The position numbers were made by a program, and so were the translations under genes. Positions 8,156 through 15,951 of a stretch of DNA of 36,498 nucleotides are shown here, piece after piece. This DNA is from Clostridia bacterium. GTDB lineage: Bacteria; Bacillota; Clostridia; Oscillospirales; CAG-272. The notes under the pieces are model-generated. The model did not search any database, was not told where the DNA came from, and saw nothing but the letters and a program-made list of their open reading frames with translations. Within the stretch, counting starts at the first letter, position 1. Each line of letters starts with the position of its first letter. The DNA lies in NCBI GenBank assembly GCA_017452545.1, contig JAFTME010000062.1, positions 1 to 36,498 of the forward strand, read 5' to 3'.

Positions 8156-8184
8156 TTGAAAAAACGCAAAGAATATGATATGAT
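8156..8184 (+). promoter_or_regulatory. Sigma-A promoter of DUF4364/sigma operon
   Basis: -35 TTGAAA (8156-8161), a 17-base spacer and -10 TATGAT (8179-8184). It is back to back with the hom promoter; the two -35 boxes are only 8 bases apart. The predicted start near 8191 leaves a leader of about 115 bases. Confidence 0.8.
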
Positions 8185-8198
8185 ATAAAGGGGATGGA

Positions 8199-8268
8199 TG
8201 TGCGCGGCGGTTTTTTGCCGCATTTGCACATACCGATCACGTAAAATGACGGTGCGGACATTGCACCG
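8199..8268 (+). promoter_or_regulatory. Structured 5' leader with two hairpins
   Basis: Hairpin one joins TGTGCGCGGC (8199-8208) with GCCGC (8217-8221) and GCACA (8226-8230) through a small bulge. Hairpin two joins CGGTGC (8250-8255) with GCACCG (8263-8268). Neither has a U-tract, so they are not ordinary terminators. I do not recognise a riboswitch class; a protein-binding or stability role is possible. Confidence 0.45.
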
Positions 8269-8307
8269 ATACCATATTCTGATGATTTGACAGGGAGGCG
8301 AGTGGTT

Positions 8308-8859
8308 ATGCCGAGTGCTTTGGGCGGCAAGAGAAATATCAAGGTCTTTATTTTATATCTGATGCAAAACGTTCGCACGCCGCAGACGTACGTCACCATC
8401 AACGACATGATCATGCAGACCGACTACGTCATGTATCTGGACTTTTCCGAATGCTTTTATGAGATGCTGGATGACGGGCTGATCGCCGAGGCAGGCGAGG
8501 ACGAGGAGGGACAGAAGCTGTACGAGGTGACGGCGCAGGGGCGCATGGTCGCGCAGCAGCTGCACTCCGACATTTTGCCGACCATTCTGGAGGAGAGTTT
8601 GCGCTGTGCGCTGCGTTATCTGGATTTCAAGCGGCGCGGGGTCAAGATTTTCTGTGAAACGCACGCAAAACCCGACGGTACTGCCGAGTTTATTTGCGGC
8701 GTTGAGGAAAACGGCAAGCAGCTGTTCCGCACGGTCATGACGGTGGACTGTCCTGCCAGGGCGCATCAAATGGAGCAGAATTTCCGCGAGCGTCCCGAGG
8801 CGATCTACAAGGGGCTTTGGGCGCTGCTTTCGGGCAAGGTCAACTATTTATTCACGTAA
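8308..8859 (+). CDS. DUF4364 family protein (183 aa)
   Basis: Matches the clostridial DUF4364 family, whose N-terminal half looks like a winged-helix module (KVFILYLMQNVRTP through FYEMLDDGLIAEAGE, then YEVTAQGRMVAQQL). The C-terminal half is a small alpha/beta domain of unknown role. A DNA-binding regulator is plausible but not demonstrated. ATG 8308 is preferred because AGGGAGG lies nine bases upstream; the in-frame GTG at 8302 and TTG at 8287 are badly spaced. It is the first gene of a two-gene operon with a sigma factor 39 bases downstream, behind a clear promoter and a hairpin-rich leader. This pairing suggests a joint regulatory function. Confidence 0.8.
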   Translation: MPSALGGKRNIKVFILYLMQNVRTPQTYVTINDMIMQTDYVMYLDFSECFYEMLDDGLIAEAGEDEEGQKLYEVTAQGRMVAQQLHSDILPTILEESLRCALRYLDFKRRGVKIFCETHAKPDGTAEFICGVEENGKQLFRTVMTVDCPARAHQMEQNFRERPEAIYKGLWALLSGKVNYLFT

Positions 8860-8898
8860 GGCGTGCCGAGGCACGCAAAAAAGAGAGGCGGTGAGCAC

Positions 8899-9480
8899 AT
8901 GACGGAGGAATTGAAGCAGCTGCTGCTGCAGGCGCGCGCCAACGACCAGAGCGCTTTTGCTGCGCTGCTTTCACGGTACAGTCCGATGATCGAGTCGCTG
9001 CTGCACCGCATTCGCTCGACGCAAATGTCCGAGGAGGACATCAAGGATCTGCGGCAGGAGGCTTACGTTTGCTTTTACCGTGCGCTGACGCGCTACGACA
9101 TGGAGCAGAGTGAGGTGGATTTCGGGCTTTACGCCAAGATCTGCGTAGACAGAGGGTTGATCTCCGCCATGCGCGCGATGAAGCATCTGAGCGCGGCGCC
9201 GACGTTACCGCTGGACGAGTTGGAGGAGTTTGAGGACACGGAGCCTTACGTGGATCCTTCGGCCCAGCTGGTTGAGGAGGAGGGCTTCCGTCATTTATAT
9301 GCACAGGTATGCCGTCTGCTTTCGCCGTACGAGAACGAGGTCTGGCGTCTATACATGGCGGGACATTCCGCTGCGACCATAGCTCGCCGCACGGGACGGG
9401 AGGAAAAATCCATTCACAACGCCATTTACCGCATTCGCCAAAAGCTGCGGAATGCGCTTTCGGGTCAAGCGGAGGACTGA
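8899..9480 (+). CDS. Sigma-70 family factor, SigH-like (193 aa)
   Basis: Alternative RNA polymerase sigma factor with region 2 (about residues 15-92, including EEDIKDLRQEAYVCFYRAL and YDMEQSEVDFGLYAKICVDRGLISA) and region 4 helix-turn-helix (about 140-185, LSPYENEVWRLYMAGHS followed by IARRTGREEKSIHNAIYRIRQKL). Region 3 is absent and replaced by an acidic linker. The region 4 wording (KSIHNAI.RIRQKL) resembles SigH/Spo0H more than ECF factors, but the locus lacks the usual sigH neighbours, so it may be a paralogue. ATG 8899 has GAGGCGGTG upstream. No anti-sigma gene is adjacent; the DUF4364 protein is the only partner in the operon. Confidence 0.85.
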   Translation: MTEELKQLLLQARANDQSAFAALLSRYSPMIESLLHRIRSTQMSEEDIKDLRQEAYVCFYRALTRYDMEQSEVDFGLYAKICVDRGLISAMRAMKHLSAAPTLPLDELEEFEDTEPYVDPSAQLVEEEGFRHLYAQVCRLLSPYENEVWRLYMAGHSAATIARRTGREEKSIHNAIYRIRQKLRNALSGQAED

Positions 9481-9502
9481 TCCCTTATATTGCTTTCACT
9501 TT

Positions 9503-9539
9503 GCAACCCGAGGTTGTTGACAAAACAATCCCGGGTTGC
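9503..9539. repeat. Inverted repeat before convergent terminator
   Basis: GCAACCC (9503-9509) pairs with GGGTTGC (9533-9539). The same GCAACC core recurs in the terminator at 9558-9580, so alternative pairings are possible. Function unknown. Confidence 0.5.
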
Positions 9540-9551
9540 TTGTTGTATAAC

Positions 9552-9587
9552 GAAAAAAGCAACCTGCCGGTGAGGTTGCTCTTTTTT
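9552..9587. terminator. Bidirectional intrinsic terminator
   Basis: An 8-bp stem (9558-9565 with 9573-9580) is flanked by T6 on the plus strand (9582-9587) and by A6 (9553-9558) that reads as T6 on the minus strand. It lies between the convergent sigma-factor and radical-SAM genes and overlaps the stop codon of the latter. Confidence 0.85.
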
Positions 9588-11025
9588 ACAATTCCATCCA
9601 ATGCGGCGGTTTACGGTGCTCGCACGCCTCGAAATCCAAGCGGAGCATGGGGAGCAGCGCGGTGCGATCCACGCCGCAAGCTACGGCGCAATCCAAAAAT
9701 GCGCGGAAGGCATCGGGCTGGCTGAGCTTATCGACGGGACGGGAATAGGCTTGTTCGATATGCAATGCCAGCGCCTCATAAAAGCGGAAAGGTGAGGGGA
9801 GCGTCCCCAGCACGGCATACAGGCTATGGGCAAAGCGACCGCCGTCGCGGTAACGGGCGAGCACGGCGTCGATATCCGACAGGCGGCACAGCTCCCGGTA
9901 GCTGAGGCAATGGGTTTGCAGCACGGTATACGGCGGCTTTTGCAGGTAGCGGATGCCATACCGGGCGGCGTCACGGCGCAGCGGGGTACCGCGGAGCAGC
10001 TTAAGAAAGCCCAACTGAAGCAAATGGCAGCAAGGATATGCGGCATCAAAGCTTTCGGCAAAGCGGTCGTAGCTCTCATAGGGCAGGCCGGCGATCAGAT
10101 CCAGGTGGACGTGGATATTGCCAAGTGCCGTTAGGCGACGGGCGGCGTTCAGCACGGCATCTGCATCGATATGGCGGGAGACGGCGGCAAGCGTTTCGGG
10201 GTTGGTGCTTTGCAGGCCGATCTCAAGCTGCACCTTTCCTGCGGGGAGTGCGGCAAGGATGGCAAAGCTTTGCTCGTTCAAAAGGCCGGCGCAGACCTCG
10301 AAATGATAGGTTTTGGTATAGCGCTCGTCGCGCAGCGCCTGCCAGATGGCATTGGCGCGTTGGGGGTCGGCGTTGAAGGTGCGGTCAACGAATTTAACGA
10401 TGCGGATGCCGTGGAGCGATTCCATGGCGTCAAGATCGGAAAGCGTTTGTTCGACGGACTTCATACGCACGCCCGTTGTAGCGCAGGACAGGCAATAGCC
10501 GCAGCGATAGGGGCAGCCGCGGGAGGATTCGTAATACACGATACTTCCCTGCAGCGCCTCCGAGGGAGAATACAGGATGCCCTCGTCGCGCATGGAGTCG
10601 GGATCGGTGCCGTGATGAATACGGGGCAGGTCGCGCTTCCCTTCTGCCAACGCGTGGCACAGCGCGACAAGGGCGTGCTCGCCGGCGCCCGTGATGATAT
10701 AATGCGGCACGGGTGCGCTGTCGTAGCGCTCGGTGTCAAAGGAGACCTCGGGTCCGCCGAAAACGATGGTCAGCTCGGGGCGCAGCGTATGCAGATCGTG
10801 TGCCAGCTGCTCCATCAGCTCGATATTCCAGATATAGCAGGAAAAGCCGACGACGTCGGCATCGGTTTCGGCAAGCGCACGCAGCATACGCGAGGTGCGC
10901 TCGCGCAGGTGGCTCTCCAGCAGCTCGACAGAAACGCCGTCTGCCAGCAGCGCGCGGCGCAGGCAGCGGATGGCGAGATTGGAATGGGTATACGAGCCGT
11001 TGACGGCGAACAGCAAAACCTTCAT
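9586..11025 (-). CDS. B12-binding radical SAM protein with DUF4080 tail (479 aa)
   Basis: The N-terminal 130 residues form a cobalamin-binding-type Rossmann domain (MKVLLFAVNGSYTHSNLAIR start, FGGPEVSFD and ITGAGEHAL motifs). The radical SAM core carries GCPYRCGYC with Fe-S cysteines C171, C175 and C178. The C-terminal region matches the DUF4080 type usually found on these proteins. It probably catalyses a radical reaction such as methylation or methylthiolation; the substrate is unknown. ATG 11025 is chosen because AAAGGAGG precedes it and the family begins exactly there; the longer open frame to 11592 is antisense to the neighbouring ATPase gene. A perfect sigma-A promoter lies 34-62 bases upstream, and the gene is transcribed alone. 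Confidence 0.9.
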   Translation of the reverse strand: MKVLLFAVNGSYTHSNLAIRCLRRALLADGVSVELLESHLRERTSRMLRALAETDADVVGFSCYIWNIELMEQLAHDLHTLRPELTIVFGGPEVSFDTERYDSAPVPHYIITGAGEHALVALCHALAEGKRDLPRIHHGTDPDSMRDEGILYSPSEALQGSIVYYESSRGCPYRCGYCLSCATTGVRMKSVEQTLSDLDAMESLHGIRIVKFVDRTFNADPQRANAIWQALRDERYTKTYHFEVCAGLLNEQSFAILAALPAGKVQLEIGLQSTNPETLAAVSRHIDADAVLNAARRLTALGNIHVHLDLIAGLPYESYDRFAESFDAAYPCCHLLQLGFLKLLRGTPLRRDAARYGIRYLQKPPYTVLQTHCLSYRELCRLSDIDAVLARYRDGGRFAHSLYAVLGTLPSPFRFYEALALHIEQAYSRPVDKLSQPDAFRAFLDCAVACGVDRTALLPMLRLDFEACEHRKPPHWMEL

Positions 11026-11058
11026 GCGCTGCCTCCTTTTTGTCAGATTTCTACGGCT

Positions 11059-11087
11059 ATTATACCGCAGCTTGGCGCATCTGTCAA
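11059..11087 (-). promoter_or_regulatory. Consensus sigma-A promoter of radical-SAM gene
   Basis: On the minus strand, -35 TTGACA (11087-11082), a 17-base spacer and -10 TATAAT (11064-11059): a full consensus promoter. Confidence 0.92.
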
Positions 11088-11169
11088 GGAGAAGGCGGTG
11101 CAAAGTCCAAACATTCTTGCCTCTTTTTGCATATCCTATGGATGAAGCAATGCAAAAGGGGGAGGTCAT

Positions 11170-12282
11170 ATGCAAAATCTTACACAGGGTGCGCCGGGGC
11201 GCGAGTGGGCGTTTTTCGCGGCATCCAACAGCCGCGACGGCTTTCATTCTTATTACGAGCAATGCTTTCGCGGCGCGGTTGACGTGCTCTACATCATCAA
11301 GGGAGGACCCGGCACGGGAAAAAGCCGCTTGATGCGTGAGCTCGCCGAGGCGGGCGAGGCGCGGGGATGGCGGGCGGAATATTACTACTGCTCGTCCGAT
11401 CCGACCTCGCTGGATGCGGTGCTGCTTTACGGCGCGCACGGGCAAAGCGTGGGCTTGCTTGACGGCACGGCGCCACACACCTTTGAGCCACGCATGGCGG
11501 GGGTACGCGAGGAGCTGATCGATCTTGGGCAATTCTGGTGCTCTGCGCAGCTTTTTGAGCAGCGGGGAGAGATCGGCAAGCTGATCGGGCAAAAGAACGA
11601 GAGCTACCGTGCCGCTTACCGCTATCTGCGGGCGGCGGGCGAGTGTCTTGACAACGGGCGCGATGCGCTGCTTCCCTGTCTGTCGGGACGGCGGCTGGAG
11701 CGCTTGGCGGCGCGGCTGCTCGCAGGGGCAACGCAGCGCGAGGAGAGCGGCAGCTGCCGCACAGGATTACGCACCTCGATCGGGATGCGCGGGCGATACA
11801 CGCTGCCGACCTACGAGGAAAAGGCGACGCGGGTCTGCTATCTGGAGGACTACTACGGTGTTGGCTACGAGCTGGCGGAGGCGATACTTACACGTGGGCG
11901 CGAGGCGGGAGCAAGCATGATCGTTTCTCATCATCCCGTTTGCCCCGATCGTGTGGATGCGCTGCATTTTATGGCGTCGGGGGTGTCTTTTATCGTCCGC
12001 GATGCCGAAGAGAGGGCGCAGCCGCATGAGCGTTGCGAGAATGCTGCGGTGCGCTGTATGGATCTTCGGCGCTTACCGGATGCCACGCTTTTACGATCGG
12101 CGCGGGAGCGGCTGCGCACGGCGGCACGCGGCTACGAGATGATGTTGGAGAACGCCTGCGACTGCATGGCGACCGTCGCGCAGGCACATTTTGCGTTGGA
12201 GAGCATTTACACTGCTGCCATGGATTTTGACGCGAAGGAGCGATACACGGTGGCGTTGATCGGAAAAATTTTTGGTGAATAA
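11170..12282 (+). CDS. P-loop ATPase of the PRK06851 type (370 aa)
   Basis: Cytoplasmic nucleotide-binding protein resembling the Firmicutes PRK06851 group of uncharacterised ATPases. The Walker A motif GGPGTGKS is at residues 45-52, preceded by a strand (VLYIIKGG) as in P-loop NTPases. The opening FFAASNSRDGFHSYYE also fits that group. A second half contains SMIVSHHPVCPDRVDAL, which looks like a sugar- or substrate-handling segment, and a long helical C-terminus. The reaction and partners are unknown. ATG 11170 has GGGGGAGG upstream. It is transcribed away from the radical-SAM gene and ends at its own hairpin. I could not place a convincing sigma-A promoter for it; a forespore or mother-cell promoter is possible. 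Confidence 0.78.
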   Translation: MQNLTQGAPGREWAFFAASNSRDGFHSYYEQCFRGAVDVLYIIKGGPGTGKSRLMRELAEAGEARGWRAEYYYCSSDPTSLDAVLLYGAHGQSVGLLDGTAPHTFEPRMAGVREELIDLGQFWCSAQLFEQRGEIGKLIGQKNESYRAAYRYLRAAGECLDNGRDALLPCLSGRRLERLAARLLAGATQREESGSCRTGLRTSIGMRGRYTLPTYEEKATRVCYLEDYYGVGYELAEAILTRGREAGASMIVSHHPVCPDRVDALHFMASGVSFIVRDAEERAQPHERCENAAVRCMDLRRLPDATLLRSARERLRTAARGYEMMLENACDCMATVAQAHFALESIYTAAMDFDAKERYTVALIGKIFGE

Positions 12283-12284
12283 AC

Positions 12285-12327
12285 AAAGGATCGCGGGGGG
12301 AAAAATCTCATCCCGCGATCCTTTTTC
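12285..12327. terminator. Terminator between ATPase gene and spoIIIAH
   Basis: A 13-bp perfect stem (12285-12297 with 12312-12324) is followed by T-rich sequence on the plus strand and by TTTGTTTA on the minus strand, so it may serve both convergent transcripts. Confidence 0.8.
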
Positions 12328-12353
12328 TGTTGCTCATGGGCAATGTGCAGCGC

Positions 12354-13010
12354 TTATTGGCGGTGGCTGATGACGACGCCGATCGGCTCGATGCCCGTTT
12401 GCTCGTAGACGACGGCGTTGATCTGTGCGATCTGCGCGGGCTGAAGCTCGCCCTCGCTGCTGACCACGACATTGATGCTGCTGCCGTTGAGAATGGCGAC
12501 GCAACGGTCAAAGCCCTTGGACACCAGCAGCGCTTCGATGTTTGCCTCGGCGTCGATCTCGGCAGCGATGGCGCTCATTTCCTCCATTGCCTGTGCCTTG
12601 ACCGTCTCGTCGGCCGCCTCGCTGTCAAGCACGTTTTGCAGCACCTCCAGCGACTCGTCGCGCGCACGCTGGCGGTTGAGCTCAACGGTAGCAAAATAGT
12701 CGTCCCGGCTCTCGCCCTGTGCGCCTGCCTGCTGATCGCCCGTCCCCATCATGCCTGCTGCCTGATCGTACGAGGCATAGCCGTCGCCCGTGCTGTTGCC
12801 TGCGAAATGGTGCCAGTTCAGTCCGACGGCGGCGCCGATGAGCACGACGGCACCGATGATCATCCAGTTGCGCTTGCCGACGCGGTTAACCCAGGCGATA
12901 AAGCCTTCCTTTTTATCCGCGCTGCGGGCGCTCTCCTCCTCGCTCGGCATGGCAAGCATCTCATCCTCGTAAGTATCGATCCTTGTGCGTGTGTTGGTAA
13001 TGGTAGCCAT
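12354..13010 (-). CDS. spoIIIAH: Stage III sporulation protein AH (218 aa)
   Basis: SpoIIIAH is the mother-cell membrane protein that pairs with forespore SpoIIQ across the intermembrane space of the engulfed forespore, forming part of the SpoIIIA-SpoIIQ channel. The protein has a cytoplasmic N-terminus, one membrane segment at about residues 49-66 and an extracellular YscJ/FliF-like domain. A Glu/Asp-rich linker precedes that domain, and the C-terminal portion (CVAILNGSSINVVVSSEGEL through AQINAVVYEQTG) matches the family. ATG 13010 has AGGAGG upstream. It is the last gene of the spoIIIA operon, about 100 bases after spoIIIAG. A 7-bp inverted repeat sits in that gap. Confidence 0.95.
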   Translation of the reverse strand: MATITNTRTRIDTYEDEMLAMPSEEESARSADKKEGFIAWVNRVGKRNWMIIGAVVLIGAAVGLNWHHFAGNSTGDGYASYDQAAGMMGTGDQQAGAQGESRDDYFATVELNRQRARDESLEVLQNVLDSEAADETVKAQAMEEMSAIAAEIDAEANIEALLVSKGFDRCVAILNGSSINVVVSSEGELQPAQIAQINAVVYEQTGIEPIGVVISHRQ

Positions 13011-13053
13011 TGTGGTTCCTCCTGTAATCTTCCGTATGTTCGGATTGTTCTGC

Positions 13054-13077
13054 ACCGCCATTGTATGACGTGGCGGT
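13054..13077. repeat. Intercistronic inverted repeat, spoIIIAG-AH
   Basis: ACCGCCA (13054-13060) pairs with TGGCGGT (13071-13077). No U-tract follows on the minus strand, so it is more likely an RNA-stability or processing element than a terminator (inference). Confidence 0.45.
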
Positions 13078-13111
13078 CAAGAGTATTCCGTTTTTTTCGG
13101 TTTTCCCCGTT

Positions 13112-13636
13112 TTATTGCTGCAAAATGATATAAATGCGGTTACTGCCGACGTCGTAGGCGGCGCTGAGCAGCGAGATCAGCTCGTTTTTATTGACGGCAC
13201 CGCCGCGGCAAACGACGCCGATGCCGCGGATCTGCGGAGGGGTGGTGGAGAGCAGCACGGGCTTCTCGGCGCTCCCGCTGCCGACGGTGAGGTAGGAGTC
13301 GCTGCTTTGTGCGCTTCCCTCTTCGCTGCGCTGCTCACGGTCGGTGGCGTAAGTATAGGAATAGCCCTCCTCAAGACTGACGACGGCATAGACCTCGTTG
13401 CTGCCGATTGCAGCGGCGCAAAGCTGCTCGATCTCCCCTGCCAGCGCGCGTGCGTAGGCATAGTCATCGCCGAGGGCGGGAGCTTCCGCGTCCTCCTTTG
13501 CGGCGGGCGTTGATTGATTAAGTACGCCAAGGGAGGGCAGGCTGCCGAGGAGCAGCAGCACGACACCGAGCAGCGCGACACCGCCAAGCAACCATTTTTT
13601 TCCTGTGGAAAGGGGGGGCTTTTCGTTTTTTGACAT
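13112..13636 (-). CDS. spoIIIAG: Stage III sporulation protein AG (174 aa)
   Basis: SpoIIIAG forms a large ring in the intermembrane space in the SpoIIIA-SpoIIQ apparatus. It has one N-terminal membrane segment (about residues 15-36), a variable polar linker and a C-terminal ring-building motif domain (YVVSLEEGYSYTYATD-like strand and a GVVCRGGAVNKNELISLLSAAY segment typical of the family). ATG 13636 follows AAGGAG seven bases upstream; an in-frame GTG two codons earlier is less well placed. It lies 18 bases downstream of spoIIIAF. Confidence 0.93.
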   Translation of the reverse strand: MSKNEKPPLSTGKKWLLGGVALLGVVLLLLGSLPSLGVLNQSTPAAKEDAEAPALGDDYAYARALAGEIEQLCAAAIGSNEVYAVVSLEEGYSYTYATDREQRSEEGSAQSSDSYLTVGSGSAEKPVLLSTTPPQIRGIGVVCRGGAVNKNELISLLSAAYDVGSNRIYIILQQ

Positions 13637-13654
13637 AGTCACGCTCCTTTATAT

Positions 13655-14152
13655 TTACTCCAGATAGACGCTTGCCGTACAGCCAAGCTGCTCCTCGATC
13701 CACGCCTCGATCGCGTGTGAATTCTGCCAGACGGCGGCGTTTGACAGTCCCACGCTGACGTGCGAGAGCTGCGCCGACGACGCATCCGTGCGAACGGTGA
13801 CGGTGATATCGTCGGGAGAAATGGAAAACTGCGATTGCAGTGCGAGCGCCAGCTGCCGGGCGGCGATCGCGCCGTCCAGGCGCTGCTGCTCACGATTCCA
13901 GCGCTCCTGCGCCTCCTCGGAGGCGTTTGGCGACAGGGTGAGTGTTTCGGCATAGGCGGCGATCCTCTCCGGCAGCGCAGCGCCCGTCTGCAGGAGCATT
14001 ACGACCGGCTCTGCCAGGGCGAGCAGCAGGCAGAGGCTACACAGCATACGCAAATATTTGCTCATTGCGCCGCCCTCGCCGCCCGGGGCAAGCTGATCAA
14101 GCACGCCGCAGCAGACAGCGAGCACGATCAGGCGGTAGAGAGATTGCTTCAT
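13655..14152 (-). CDS. spoIIIAF: Stage III sporulation protein AF (165 aa)
   Basis: Membrane component of the SpoIIIA complex. An N-terminal region with two hydrophobic segments (about residues 5-22 and 34-52) precedes a soluble domain related to the ring-building motif. The protein is short but within the family's range. It is identified mainly by position between spoIIIAE and spoIIIAG and by its topology; sequence conservation in this family is low. It lies 33 bases downstream of spoIIIAE with a GGAGC-type ribosome-binding site. Confidence 0.88.
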   Translation of the reverse strand: MKQSLYRLIVLAVCCGVLDQLAPGGEGGAMSKYLRMLCSLCLLLALAEPVVMLLQTGAALPERIAAYAETLTLSPNASEEAQERWNREQQRLDGAIAARQLALALQSQFSISPDDITVTVRTDASSAQLSHVSVGLSNAAVWQNSHAIEAWIEEQLGCTASVYLE

Positions 14153-14185
14153 CGCGGCTCCTTTCGGACAAATGGTCGGTGCTGC

Positions 14186-15346
14186 TCAGGCGCTGTAGGC
14201 AACGGCGCATCGAAGCAGCAGCACAAAGGACAAAAAGAAGGTCATGATCGAGACCGAAACGACAGCAAGCAAATAGCCGTACAGGCTGCCGAGCTCGGAG
14301 AGCAATCTTCCCTCCTCGGGGCAATCCAGCCACAATGCGGCGTCGCTGCCGAGGGTGCAGACCATACGGGCAACAAGCACCTGCAGCAGCGCCGGCAGCA
14401 GCAACCAGAGCAGCAGCACGATTCCGCCGATGCCGACGAGCGAACGCAAAAAGGAAAGCTGGGCGGCAGCTGTTCGCAGCATTTCGGCAACGCTGCCGCC
14501 GACGAGCGGAATCTGATTGGCGACGAAAAAGCGGACGGTTTTAAAGCCGAGGCTATCGGCGCGGGCGGTGAGCGTGCTTTGGGCGGCTAAGATGGCGGAG
14601 AGCAGTAGCATACAAAGCGAGACGGCGGTGGTATACCATTTTTTAATCTTGGTGCTCAGCTGTCCCAGGCGGCTGCCAAGCTCTCCGCCGAGCGCCCCTG
14701 CGACGCTCATGGCAAGACAAAGGCAAAACACCGGGAGCACGCTTTGTCCGCCGAGACGGCTGACCAGCGTCGACCAGAGCAGCAGGGTGCTTTGGTTGAC
14801 CGTTGCGGTAGCGACGTTGCCGCCCATGGCGTACATGGCTGCCATCAGGGGCAGGTAGGCATTGGTCAGCGCGGTGAGGGCGTCGAAAAAGGCGGTTACC
14901 TTTTGGAGTGTAGTCTGCACCTGCTCCAAAAGCAGAACGGCGAAGCTAAGGCGGCAGAGCAGCGAGAAGCCGGACGACAGTGCGCCGCCCACGCCGCTGC
15001 CCAGCCGCGCGATAACGGCGCGGAGCAGGAGGATGCCGACAAGGCTTGCTAAGGCTCGGAGCCAACGATCGCTATCGGAGAGCAGCAGCGCGGCGAGGCT
15101 GCGAAGCAGCGACGACGGGGAGAGGAAGGCTTGCAATGCTGCGGATGCCTCGGCGGGGTCGGTTGAGAGAAGTGCGGGCGGCAAGGAATCCCGCACGGCG
15201 TCGGGCAGCGCGTCCAGCATTTCGCGGTATTCTTCGGGCATCGCCATTTCGATGCCGTGGGAAAAGTCACTTGCCGCTGCGGGCAAAACACCGAGCAAGC
15301 CGAGCAGCGCGAGGAGCAGCAGGCAGATGCAGCGTTTTCGCATCAT
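14186..15346 (-). CDS. spoIIIAE: Stage III sporulation protein AE (386 aa)
   Basis: Polytopic membrane protein of the mother-cell SpoIIIA complex. An N-terminal signal-like segment (about residues 4-26 ending PAAAS) is followed by an extracytoplasmic helix region and about eight hydrophobic segments, with the conserved TALTNAYLPLMAAMYAMGG and QIPLVGGSVAEML stretches. The start is ATG 15346, which overlaps the spoIIIAD stop as ATGA; no independent ribosome-binding site is visible, so translation is probably coupled. The open frame extends to 15757 but that extension runs antisense to nothing useful and overlaps spoIIIAD, so it is rejected. Confidence 0.94.
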   Translation of the reverse strand: MMRKRCICLLLLALLGLLGVLPAAASDFSHGIEMAMPEEYREMLDALPDAVRDSLPPALLSTDPAEASAALQAFLSPSSLLRSLAALLLSDSDRWLRALASLVGILLLRAVIARLGSGVGGALSSGFSLLCRLSFAVLLLEQVQTTLQKVTAFFDALTALTNAYLPLMAAMYAMGGNVATATVNQSTLLLWSTLVSRLGGQSVLPVFCLCLAMSVAGALGGELGSRLGQLSTKIKKWYTTAVSLCMLLLSAILAAQSTLTARADSLGFKTVRFFVANQIPLVGGSVAEMLRTAAAQLSFLRSLVGIGGIVLLLWLLLPALLQVLVARMVCTLGSDAALWLDCPEEGRLLSELGSLYGYLLAVVSVSIMTFFLSFVLLLRCAVAYSA

Positions 15347-15735
15347 ACGTCCGAGAGCAGCGCCGTCACGCCGGAGAGCAGCTTTTGCAGCACGGGCAAG
15401 GCAAGCAGCAAAAGCTGCACGCGCCCGACGAGCTCGACGCCCGAGGCGATGGCGCTCTCGCCGCTTTGTCGGCACAAATCGGCGCACAGCTGCACTACCG
15501 CGGCAATCCCCAATGCGCGCAGCAGCAAGGAGACGGTATCGCTGATGCCGTTTGCGGCGGCGACCTCCGAGAGCCACGCGAGGATGGGCTGCAGCAGCAC
15601 GACGGCGGCGCCCGTCAGCGCGACGACCCCCGTCCATTGCAGCGGCAGGTGCAGCTCGCGCCCCATGCTGCGCAGGACGATGATTGCGATCACGCACAGC
15701 AACGCTCCGCCGCAAATTTTGAGCACCTCGCCCAT
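15343..15735 (-). CDS. spoIIIAD: Stage III sporulation protein AD (130 aa)
   Basis: Small polytopic membrane protein of the SpoIIIA complex with about four hydrophobic segments, starting MGEVLKICGGALLCVIAI. The ATG at 15735 overlaps the spoIIIAC stop by one base (TGATG); a GTG one codon earlier would overlap by four. Both imply translational coupling. Length agrees with family members of about 130 residues. Confidence 0.93.
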   Translation of the reverse strand: MGEVLKICGGALLCVIAIIVLRSMGRELHLPLQWTGVVALTGAAVVLLQPILAWLSEVAAANGISDTVSLLLRALGIAAVVQLCADLCRQSGESAIASGVELVGRVQLLLLALPVLQKLLSGVTALLSDV

Positions 15736-15929
15736 CACAGCCCGAAGATACCGGCAACCTGCTCGATAAGGCTGCCGAGCTCTGCCACGATGATACCGAG
15801 CACGACGAGAATGCCCGTCAGCGTTACCATCATCGCCTGCTCGTCGCGCCCCGATTTATTCAAGACCTGCGTTGCCACCGAAACGAGAATGCCGATGCCT
15901 GCGACCTTGATGATCAGTCCTACCTCCAT
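15735..15929 (-). CDS. spoIIIAC: Stage III sporulation protein AC (64 aa)
   Basis: Very small two-helix membrane protein, related to SpoIIIAD. The N-terminal helix (VGLIIKVAGIGILVSVATQVL), the loop NKSGRDEQ and the second helix are typical. ATG 15929 has GGAGAG upstream. It lies 22 bases after spoIIIAB. Confidence 0.95.
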   Translation of the reverse strand: MEVGLIIKVAGIGILVSVATQVLNKSGRDEQAMMVTLTGILVVLGIIVAELGSLIEQVAGIFGL

Positions 15930-15951
15930 GTACTCTCTCCTTCTTTTTGCT

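Noticed and set aside
11026..11592. Upstream extension of the radical-SAM reading frame
   Set aside because: The extension is antisense to the ATPase gene; a promoter and ribosome-binding site support the start at 11025.
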